Source of the DNA: Sphingopyxis sp. YF1
Lineage (GTDB): Bacteria; Pseudomonadota; Alphaproteobacteria; Sphingomonadales; Sphingomonadaceae
DNA: 64,000 nucleotides
Assembly: GCF_022701295.1 (NCBI RefSeq)
Contig: NZ_CP033204.1
Coordinates: 2,046,001 to 2,110,000 of the forward strand
Direction: 5' to 3'
Under the pieces are notes generated by a model. That model made no database searches. It had not been told where the DNA came from and saw nothing but the letters and a program-made list of their open reading frames with translations. Within the stretch, counting starts at the first letter, position 1. Each line of letters begins with the position of its first letter. Shown piece after piece: positions 49,425 to 58,041 of this stretch. The position numbers and the translations under genes are program-made.

Positions 49425-51701
49425 TCAGAAGCGATAATTGGCGCGGACGCCGATCGTGCGCGGCCGCAGCCGGGCGTAACGGCCGTCGAGGAACGCCTCT
49501 GGATGGACGTAGGTGATCGAGCTGTCGTCGAAGATATTCTCGACATAGGCGGTGAGGTCGAGCGCCCCGAGCTTCGCCCCCGCGAACAGGTTCACGTTGG
49601 TCCAGGCTTCGGTGAAGTCATAGGTCGGACTGACCGCATTGGGATTGCCCGGCACGTTGGGGAACTGGTTGGGGAAGGCCCCCGCGTGCGAGACATTGAC
49701 CGCGGCGAAGGCGCTGTTCGACCCGCCGATCGCGAAATCGTAGCGCAGCGTGCCCGACCCCTGGAATTTCGGCGAAGCGAGCCGGGTGCCGATCTCGGCC
49801 CCCGAGATCGCCGCTTCGACCGCGGTCAGCTCGGTGACCTTGGCGCGGTTGAACGAACCGTTGAGCGCGAGGCTGAGCCCCGCAACCGGCCGCGCCATGA
49901 CCTCGAACTCGAGCCCGTAGCTCTCCGCCGCGCCGATGTTGGTCGCGAACTGGATCGAATCCGACACGCGGTTCGCCTGGACCTGGATATCCTTCCAGTC
50001 GATATAATAGGCCGCGAGATTGGCGGTGAGGTCGCCGCCGAGCCAGCGCCCCTTCAGGCCGAGTTCGTAATTGGTCACGCTGTCGGACTTGGCACCGTCG
50101 GGAATGACGATGTCGTTGGGGTTGATCGTGCTCACCAGCCCGGCGCGCGCATTGACCACGGGGGTCCGGAAACCCGTCGACACCGTGGCGTAGGTGGTCA
50201 GACTGTCGGTCGGTTTCCACGACACGCTGCCTTTCCACGACAGGCGATCGTCCTTGACCTTGAGCCCCGCGGCATAATCGATCGGCGTGACCGTCAGCGC
50301 GAGATTCTGAAGGTTGAAGAAGGCGGCGGTCAGATAATTGCTGTTGTAGCCGCCCCCGCGGGTAAAACTCTGCACCTCGGTGCTGCCGTAGCGCAGCCCG
50401 CCGGTGATCCAGAAGCGGTCGCTGAAGCGATAGGTCGCTTCGCCGAAACCCGCGATCTCGGTCTGGTCGGTGTAGCTGTTGAAGCGCTGGTAATATTCGT
50501 TCGGCAGCCCGGTCAGCCGCTTCGCCGCCAGATATTCGGGGCTCGAGCGATAAGCGAAATCGACGGTGCGGCGCTTGTCGTAATAGAAAAAGCCCGCGAC
50601 CCATTCGAACGGCCCGTCGTGGCGCGACACGAGCCGCGTTTCCTGGACGAACAGATCGTCATAGCCATAAGCGTCGAGCGCGAAGGGAAAGGCCTGGGCG
50701 AACGTGCCCGCAAGGTCGACGTAGAAGGACGCGTCATAGTCGGACAGCGTCGTCGAACTGATCAACTCGGCGAAATCAAACTCGTAATTGACCGTGATGT
50801 TGTAATTGGTGAGCTTGCCCTGGAACAGGTCGGGACGGTCCGAGCGGCGCACGAACTTGCCGAGCAGCGGGTTGGTCAGCGCCGAGTCGGCGGGTTTGCT
50901 GTTCTCGTACGATGCGAGCAGCTTGACCTTCATCCGGTCGCTCGGCTGGAGCAGCAGGATCGCGCGCCCGCCATAGGCCTCAAGGCTGTTCGAATCCTTC
51001 ACCCCGGTGCCGATATTGTCGACCCAGCCGTCCTCGTCGCGGTAGTAGCCGGTGACGCGCAGCCCGATTTCGTCCTTCATGATCGGGACGTTGACCATCG
51101 CATTGTAGCGCTGGCGCACCGAACTCGATCCGGTCAGTCCGATATCGACGCTCGCCGATGCCTGGAATTCGTCGAGGTCGGGGCTCTTGGTCAGGATGCG
51201 CATCGCGCCCGCGAGCGAATTCGATCCGAACAAGGTGCCCTGCGGCCCGCGCAGGAATTCGACGCGCTCGACGTCGTACAGATTGGGGTCGAGGATCGTC
51301 GAATTGCCGTTCGCCGAAATCGGCAGTTCGTCGACATAGATGGCGACCGCGCTTTGCAGCCCGGCCGAATAGCCGTTGGTGTTGATGCCGCGGCTGGTGA
51401 AATTGTTGAAATTCTGGGTCGGCCGGTTGACGACGATGCCCGGCGTATTCTGGGCGATGCCCTCGAAACCGACGACGCCGAGGTCGTCGAGTTCCTGCTG
51501 GCCGAAGGCGGTGACGCTGAGCGGGACGTCCTGAAGCCGCTCGGCACGGCGCGTCGCGGTAACGATGATGTCGTTTTCGTCGCGCTGTCCTTCGGCAACG
51601 GTGTCAGCCGGCGCGACGCCTCCCGCGGACTGGGCCATGGCGACGGCCGGCGACACGAACAGGGCGGCCGCCGAGGCGGACGCAAAAAGCTGAGCCTTCA
51701 T
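49425..51701 (-). CDS. TonB-dependent outer-membrane receptor
   Basis: A 758-residue receptor with a signal peptide (MKAQLFASASAAALFVSPAVAMA), a TonB-box-like DIIVTATRRAERLQDVPL, a plug domain (DVERVEFLRGPQGTLFGSN) and a barrel ending in NYRF, as required for outer-membrane insertion. The start at ATG 51701 fits the signal peptide; the 26 upstream residues do not. The ligand is probably an aromatic or ester compound given the neighbours, not a siderophore. Confidence 0.94.
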   Translation of the reverse strand: MKAQLFASASAAALFVSPAVAMAQSAGGVAPADTVAEGQRDENDIIVTATRRAERLQDVPLSVTAFGQQELDDLGVVGFEGIAQNTPGIVVNRPTQNFNNFTSRGINTNGYSAGLQSAVAIYVDELPISANGNSTILDPNLYDVERVEFLRGPQGTLFGSNSLAGAMRILTKSPDLDEFQASASVDIGLTGSSSVRQRYNAMVNVPIMKDEIGLRVTGYYRDEDGWVDNIGTGVKDSNSLEAYGGRAILLLQPSDRMKVKLLASYENSKPADSALTNPLLGKFVRRSDRPDLFQGKLTNYNITVNYEFDFAELISSTTLSDYDASFYVDLAGTFAQAFPFALDAYGYDDLFVQETRLVSRHDGPFEWVAGFFYYDKRRTVDFAYRSSPEYLAAKRLTGLPNEYYQRFNSYTDQTEIAGFGEATYRFSDRFWITGGLRYGSTEVQSFTRGGGYNSNYLTAAFFNLQNLALTVTPIDYAAGLKVKDDRLSWKGSVSWKPTDSLTTYATVSTGFRTPVVNARAGLVSTINPNDIVIPDGAKSDSVTNYELGLKGRWLGGDLTANLAAYYIDWKDIQVQANRVSDSIQFATNIGAAESYGLEFEVMARPVAGLSLALNGSFNRAKVTELTAVEAAISGAEIGTRLASPKFQGSGTLRYDFAIGGSNSAFAAVNVSHAGAFPNQFPNVPGNPNAVSPTYDFTEAWTNVNLFAGAKLGALDLTAYVENIFDDSSITYVHPEAFLDGRYARLRPRTIGVRANYRF

Positions 51702-52209
51702 ACAAAACTCTCCCTCCCGTCGGCAGTCGTCGCTGCCGATCTGGACAGCATCTATCGACGACACTCTCACAAGAGTCAATATTCACTATCACGAGCGTGA
51801 ATGAAATCCTCAAGACGCCTCCCGACGCGACGAACGTGCGCACTCGCTTGTGAAAACAGCTCGCCCCTGCCCTCTACCGGGTCGGTCACGCCGGTTGCGC
51901 TGAGTTCCGCCTATCACGCAGGCCATCGCCGACGAACGGGCCGTTTTGCGACGCTGCATTGGCGGCGCCCGCGCCTTCGCATCCGACTGGAGAAGGCGGC
52001 GGACGGCGCAGGACCAGAAACCGCGCACCAGCCATGGGCATGCGTCCGTCGCGGGTCCGATCCATGGCAAGCATATCGTTGATCGGTAGCGACAGACGCC
52101 CTGTCCTGCCCCCGATGCGATCATGCCCGATCGCAATGACGACCGTTGCCGGCGGTCGGATCGCCCCGGACCGTCAGTTCACGCCGCGCAGGAAGCCATT
52201 GGGCGTGGA
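51702..52209. other. 508-base gap with palindromes and no convincing gene
   Basis: Only poor open frames are seen (51810-52136 minus, 51959-52318 plus), with arginine- and proline-rich sequence unlike a real protein. The left end holds two palindromes (51763-51800). The rest shows nothing recognised. Confidence 0.6.
51763..51800. promoter_or_regulatory. two palindromes upstream of the TonB receptor
   Basis: ACTCT-CACA-AGAGT (51763-51776) and TCACG-AG-CGTGA (51789-51800) lie 62-99 bases before the receptor start. The second is perfect, with flanks that extend weakly (ATTCAC, GTGAAT). They may be operators for a regulator that is not obvious nearby. Confidence 0.5.
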
Positions 52210-53733
<1,524 letters not shown>

Positions 53734-53743
53734 CCTGTCCTCG

Positions 53744-54682
53744 TCATGCCACGCGGTAGAGCAGCGCTTCGCCCGCCGCGATCCGGCGGCAGTTTTCGCG
53801 CGCCACCGCCATGCTGCGCGCCAGCGTTTCGGGGGTCAGCCACGCGAGGTGCGGGGTGGCGACGACCTGCGGCAGCGTCAGCAGCACATTGTCGGGGCGC
53901 ACCGGTTCGGCGGCGAACACGTCGAGCCCGGCGCCGCGCAGACGCCCGTTCGCGAGCGCCGCAAACAGCGCGGCTTCGTCGATCAGTTCGCCGCGTGCGG
54001 TGTTGATGACGATCGCGCCGGGGCGCATCGCCGCCAGCCGTCCGGCGTCGACGATTTCGCGTGTGCCGTCGGTCAGCGGGACATGAAGCGACAGGATGTC
54101 GCTTTCGGCGAACAATGTGTCCAGATCGACCGGCTGGCCGATGGTCTGGTCCTTCGCCGCAGGATCGTGGAAGAGGACCCGTCCGCCGAGCGCTGCGACC
54201 GCGGGTGCGATCCGGCGCGGAACCTCACCGAAGCCGAGGAAGCCGACGGCGCGGCCGCCGATTTCACCCATGGTGTCGAGCAACGCGGGCTCGGGCGCCC
54301 ATTGTGCGGCTTCCTTGGTCAGCGCGTCGAGCGCCGGGATGCGGCGCAGCACCGAAATCATCAGCCCCAGCGCCAGTTCGGCGACCGCCTGGCTGTTGGT
54401 GCCGGGCATGTTGGCGACCGCGACGCCATGCTCGCGCGCGGCATCGAGGTCGATCGTGTTCACCCCGACGCCGATCTTCTGGATCAGCCGGAGCTGCGGC
54501 GCGCCCGCGATCATGTCGCGCGTCACTGGTTTCAGTACGTGGAGCAAGACCTCCGCATCGGCGATCTCGCGGCCGAAGTCGGGGCTGTCCTCGTCGACGA
54601 CGACGATCGCGAGTTCGTCGGCGAGCGCGGCGAGCGACGCACGAAAGCCGGGGCTCGCGCGATAGTGGAGCACCGCCTTCAT
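53744..54682 (-). CDS. D-isomer-specific 2-hydroxyacid dehydrogenase
   Basis: A 312-residue NAD(P)-dependent dehydrogenase. The Rossmann segment GFLGFGEVPRRIA (residues 148-159) replaces the usual GxGxIGR; an Asp follows at 173 (NAD preference). Catalytic Arg230 (NTARGELIDE), Glu259 (FAAEP) and His278 (TPHLAWLT) are in place. The start overlaps the enolase-like stop by 4 bases (ATGA). It would interconvert a 2-oxo acid and a D-2-hydroxy acid such as hydroxypyruvate and glycerate or an analogue. Confidence 0.88.
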   Translation of the reverse strand: MKAVLHYRASPGFRASLAALADELAIVVVDEDSPDFGREIADAEVLLHVLKPVTRDMIAGAPQLRLIQKIGVGVNTIDLDAAREHGVAVANMPGTNSQAVAELALGLMISVLRRIPALDALTKEAAQWAPEPALLDTMGEIGGRAVGFLGFGEVPRRIAPAVAALGGRVLFHDPAAKDQTIGQPVDLDTLFAESDILSLHVPLTDGTREIVDAGRLAAMRPGAIVINTARGELIDEAALFAALANGRLRGAGLDVFAAEPVRPDNVLLTLPQVVATPHLAWLTPETLARSMAVARENCRRIAAGEALLYRVA

Positions 54683-55980
54683 GCGCCGAGGCCCGCGTTG
54701 ACGGTCGGCGCGAAGGCGGCGATGCCGTTGAACCTGGTGTCGGCCCCCATCGCTTCCTCGATGCGCAGCAGTTCGTTCCACTTCGCCATCCGTTCCGAGC
54801 GCGCGAACGAGCCGACCTTGAGCTGGCGCGCGTTCCAGCCGACCGCGAGATGGACGATCGTCAGATCCTCGGTCTCGCCCGATCGCGCCGAGACGATCGT
54901 CGCCCAGTCGTGCGCCTGCGCGGCATCGAGCGCCGCCCTGGCCTCGCTCACCGATCCGGCCTGGTTGACCTTGACGAGCACCGCGTTGCACGCGCCCGCC
55001 TGCGCGGCCCGGGCGACGCGCTCGGCGCTGGTCACCAGATAGTCGTCGCCGATGATCTGGATCTTCGAGCCCAGCCGCTGCGTCACCGCGACCATCCCCG
55101 GCGTGTCGTCCTGACCCACGGGGTCCTCGATCGACAGGATCGGATAGCGATCGGCCCAGGCGCAGACGCGCTCGACCATTTCGGCGCTCGTCGCGCGGGC
55201 GTCGTCGAGCGCCATGACATAGCCGTTGCCGTCGGCGAATTCGCTGGCGGCGATGTCGAGCGAAATGAAGACGTCCTCGCCGGGGCGATGCCCCGCGCGT
55301 TCGATCGCCTCGACCAAAGTTTCGAGCGCCTGCTCGTTGGTGTCGAACATCGGCCACCAGCCACCCTCGTCGGCGGTGCCGGCGAGCCGGCCGCGATCGT
55401 GCATCACTTCGCCCGCGGCGCGATAGACGTTGCCGGTGACCTCCAGCACCTCGCGGATCGAACCGGCGCGCGGTACCATCACCATGAAATCCTGGATGTC
55501 GGTGCGCCGCCCGGCGTGCGCGCCGCCGCCGAAAATCTGGATTTCGGGGAGCGGCAGCGACACCGGCCCGTCCTGCGCCAGCCAGCGCCACAGCGGCACG
55601 CCTTCGGCCGCCGCCGCCGCGTGTGCCGCCGCCATCGATACCGCGACGGTCGCATTGCCGCCGAAGCGCAATTTGTTGGGGGTGCCGTCGGACCGGCAGA
55701 GCGCGGCGTCGATGTCGCCCTGATCGCGGACGTCGGCGCCGTGCAGCGCGGCGGCGATCTCGCCATTGACCGCGGCGACCGCCTTTTCGACCCCCATGCC
55801 GCCGTGGCGTGCACCGCCGTCACGCAGGTCGACCGCCTCATATTTGCCGCGCGAGGCGCCCGCGGGGGCGATCGCGCGGCCGATGGCGCCACCCTCCAGA
55901 TGCACTTCGGCCTCGACCGTCGGACGCCCGCGCGAATCCCACACCGAGCGGGCGTGGACGCGGGAAATCCTGTTGTTCAT
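54679..55980 (-). CDS. enolase-superfamily protein, enolase paralogue with altered active site
   Basis: A 433-residue full-length enolase-like chain. Retained: His155 (GGAHA), Glu205 (DEGG, general acid), metal ligands Asp242, Glu285, Asp312, the base Lys337 (VKVNQ), Arg366-Ser367 (phosphate) and Lys388. Changed: the loop reads AGASRG with Ala40 for Ser and Arg44 for Thr, Asp164 replaces the Glu of IQEF, and Ala365 replaces His in the SHRSGETED motif. The altered residues border the substrate C-3 hydroxyl and loop, so a different substrate is likely. The start at ATG 55980 overlaps the kinase stop. A glycolytic eno is expected elsewhere in the genome. Confidence 0.88.
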   Translation of the reverse strand: MNNRISRVHARSVWDSRGRPTVEAEVHLEGGAIGRAIAPAGASRGKYEAVDLRDGGARHGGMGVEKAVAAVNGEIAAALHGADVRDQGDIDAALCRSDGTPNKLRFGGNATVAVSMAAAHAAAAAEGVPLWRWLAQDGPVSLPLPEIQIFGGGAHAGRRTDIQDFMVMVPRAGSIREVLEVTGNVYRAAGEVMHDRGRLAGTADEGGWWPMFDTNEQALETLVEAIERAGHRPGEDVFISLDIAASEFADGNGYVMALDDARATSAEMVERVCAWADRYPILSIEDPVGQDDTPGMVAVTQRLGSKIQIIGDDYLVTSAERVARAAQAGACNAVLVKVNQAGSVSEARAALDAAQAHDWATIVSARSGETEDLTIVHLAVGWNARQLKVGSFARSERMAKWNELLRIEEAMGADTRFNGIAAFAPTVNAGLGA

Positions 55981-57011
55981 CAAGCTGCCATGCATTGGGA
56001 CCAGTTCCTTCTGAGCGTAGCGAGGTCGGCGTCGTCGCCGACCGGAGAAGCGAGGGCTTCGCGGGCGAAGCGCCGCACGAAATCCCGCGCGGGATCATCG
56101 AGATATTCGACCGGCGATTTGCCATCGACGCGGGCGAGGAGCAGCGCGGCGAGCAGCGGCGCGGTGCGGCGCGACAGCGCGGCCGGGTCCTCCCAGCGCA
56201 CGGCGCCCAGCCAGGCCCCCGCGAGCGCGTCGAAAGCGACGAGCATGGCGGGGCTTTTGCGCTGCAGCGATTTCAGCAGCAGGTGCGTCAGGCAAAAGGC
56301 GGCGTCGAACGCCGGGTCGCCGTACCAGGCGCATTCGGCGTCGAGGATCACGGGGCCCTGGGGGCCGTGCAGGATATTCTTGGGGCTGACGTCGCCGTGG
56401 ACGAGAGCAATTCTGGTTTCGGCGAGCCGCGCCGCGATCGCGCCGATGCGCCCGGCGAGGTCGGGGTGCGCGGCGGCGCTCGCATCGAGATAGGGCGAGA
56501 TGCGGAGCTGGCGGAACAGGTCGTCGCTGGCGAAATCGCGCGCCACCGCGTCGTCGAAGGCGGTGGCATTGTGGATCGCGGCAAGCGCCGCGCCGACCCC
56601 GGCGGCAAAGCCGGTGTCGACCGTGCCGGCCAGCAGTTCGGCCTTCCACACCGGATGCGCAGGGGGATCGAACCACTGCATCACGAACATGTTGCGTTCG
56701 GGCAGCCAGGCCAGCACCTCGGGCACCGACAGGCCGCTCGCCTGCGCCTTGCGCAGCCACAGCACCTCGAAGGCCGCGCGTTCGACGGGCGCCTCCCAGA
56801 CGGCGGCGACGCGCAGCCGGGGCAGCGCGCGCTTCACGCACACCGTGCGGTCGGTCAGGTCGACGCGATAGACGTCGCACGACACCCCGCCCGATATCGG
56901 CGCGACGCGGCGGACGTCGGCTTCGCTCGCGACGACCCCGCATTCGAGCAAAGCGGCGACGATCGCGTCCACCGCATCGGATGGCGCGTGCAGGTCCATG
57001 GTCTGGTTCAT
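55980..57011 (-). CDS. APH-fold phosphotransferase (small-molecule kinase)
   Basis: A 343-residue kinase of the aminoglycoside-phosphotransferase/choline-kinase/methylthioribose-kinase fold. Lys60 (VCVKRAL) is the ATP lysine; HGDVSPKNIL (205-214) is the catalytic loop and ILDAECAWYGDPAFD (222-236) carries the Mg2+-binding Asp224 and Glu226. It is coupled to the enolase-like gene by TGATG. It would phosphorylate a hydroxyl of a small molecule. Given its neighbours, a 2,3-dihydroxy acid is a reasonable guess, not shown by the sequence. Confidence 0.85.
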   Translation of the reverse strand: MNQTMDLHAPSDAVDAIVAALLECGVVASEADVRRVAPISGGVSCDVYRVDLTDRTVCVKRALPRLRVAAVWEAPVERAAFEVLWLRKAQASGLSVPEVLAWLPERNMFVMQWFDPPAHPVWKAELLAGTVDTGFAAGVGAALAAIHNATAFDDAVARDFASDDLFRQLRISPYLDASAAAHPDLAGRIGAIAARLAETRIALVHGDVSPKNILHGPQGPVILDAECAWYGDPAFDAAFCLTHLLLKSLQRKSPAMLVAFDALAGAWLGAVRWEDPAALSRRTAPLLAALLLARVDGKSPVEYLDDPARDFVRRFAREALASPVGDDADLATLRRNWSQCMAA

Positions 57012-57059
57012 TCCCGTGTCCGGTTGGCGGGGCCGGCGCGCGTCGGCCCCACCCGTTCG

Positions 57060-57968
57060 TCAGTCGGCGCGCAGCCGCGTTTCGAGGCGGCCGAGGCCTT
57101 CGACCTCGGCGACCATGACGTCGCCGGGCTTCAGATAGGTGTCGGTCGCCATGCCGACCCCCGCGGGCGCGCCGGTGAACAGCAGGTCGCCCGGGCGCAG
57201 CGTGCTGTGCGAGCTGTAGGATTCGATCAGTTCGCCGACGGTCCAGATCATCTCCTTCGTCGTCGAATCCTGCTTCAGATCGTCGTTGACCCACAGCTTC
57301 AGCCACAGATTTTCGATGTCGACGAACTTGGCGGGAACCAGCCACGGACCGACCGGGGCGGCGTTGTCGAACGCCTTGCCGGCGACGAGGTCGAACTGGC
57401 GGATGTGGCGCGGGTTGAACTGCCAGTCGCGCGCCGACAGGTCGTTGCCGACCGCATAGCCCGCGATGTGCTGCGCCGCGTCGGCGGCCTTGATGTTCCG
57501 GCCTTCCTTGCCGATCACGATGACGATCTCGACTTCCCAGTCATATTTCACCGTGTGGCTGGGGAAGGGGATGGTGCGGTCGGCGGCGAGCTGCTGGTCG
57601 GAACCCTTGAGGAAGAAGAGGCAGTCATAATCCTCCTTCTTGATCTCGCGCTTGGCGTCCTTGCGCAGGTGGCAGTAATAATTCATCCCCGCGCAGACGA
57701 TCTTCTTGGGGTTGGTGACGAGCAGGTCGTAGCGCACGCCGTCGGCGCCCGGGGTCAGCGTCGCCTTGCCCGTGCCGTCGAAACCGGCGACGGCCTGTTC
57801 CAGCTTCGCGAAACTCTCGTCCCACTGCGGCAGCAGGTCGAGCAAGCCTTCGGCAGGATTGGCGATCAGCCCGGGGGCGACGTCGCTCAGCGCGTAAAAT
57901 TGGTCGCCGATTTTGACGGCGGGGATTTGCTGGCCGTTCTTTTCCAGAACGCAAAGTGCAAAGCTCAT
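57060..57968 (-). CDS. fumarylacetoacetate hydrolase family protein
   Basis: A 302-residue FAH-family enzyme. The metal ligands are in WEVEIVIVIGKEG and GNDLSARDWQ, with GAPAGVGMATD near the end. The family cleaves C-C bonds of beta-diketo acids, isomerises or decarboxylates, typically after aromatic ring cleavage. ATG 57968 has GGAGGAAG upstream; a GTG at 57980 would place the ribosome-binding site inside the gene. A LacI-type operator lies 48 bases before the start. Confidence 0.92.
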   Translation of the reverse strand: MSFALCVLEKNGQQIPAVKIGDQFYALSDVAPGLIANPAEGLLDLLPQWDESFAKLEQAVAGFDGTGKATLTPGADGVRYDLLVTNPKKIVCAGMNYYCHLRKDAKREIKKEDYDCLFFLKGSDQQLAADRTIPFPSHTVKYDWEVEIVIVIGKEGRNIKAADAAQHIAGYAVGNDLSARDWQFNPRHIRQFDLVAGKAFDNAAPVGPWLVPAKFVDIENLWLKLWVNDDLKQDSTTKEMIWTVGELIESYSSHSTLRPGDLLFTGAPAGVGMATDTYLKPGDVMVAEVEGLGRLETRLRAD

Positions 57969-58015
57969 ATCTTCCTCCACATTGGGGATGGAGCGGTGCC
58001 GTCGCCAGCCACGAA

Positions 58016-58029
58016 AGCTAACGATAGCA
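58016..58029. promoter_or_regulatory. LacI-family operator-like site before the FAH-family gene
   Basis: AGCTAACGATAGCA fits the LacI consensus TGnnAnCGnTnnCA at all fixed positions but the first. It shares GnnAnCGATAGCA with the site at 63129-63142. It lies in the 73-base gap between the TonB receptor and FAH-family genes, suggesting a second, internal promoter. Confidence 0.6.
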
Positions 58030-58041
58030 CCGCGATCACAT

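Noticed and set aside
47595..51800. 1401-residue plus-strand frame opposite the esterase and TonB receptor
   Set aside because: Very long, but wholly antisense to two well-supported genes; composition dominated by Arg, Ala, Asp and Gly due to third-position GC bias.
51810..52136. Small minus-strand gene in the gap before the acyl-CoA synthetase
   Set aside because: No ribosome-binding site, low-complexity sequence and no family resemblance.
54679..55980. Glycolytic enolase (eno)
   Set aside because: Key conserved residues differ, and the gene is fused by overlap to a kinase and dehydrogenase in a catabolic run rather than near pyrG or other usual neighbours.
54061..56493. 810-residue plus-strand frame opposite the dehydrogenase, enolase-like and kinase genes
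   Set aside because: Antisense shadow with no domain; stop-free only because of high GC.
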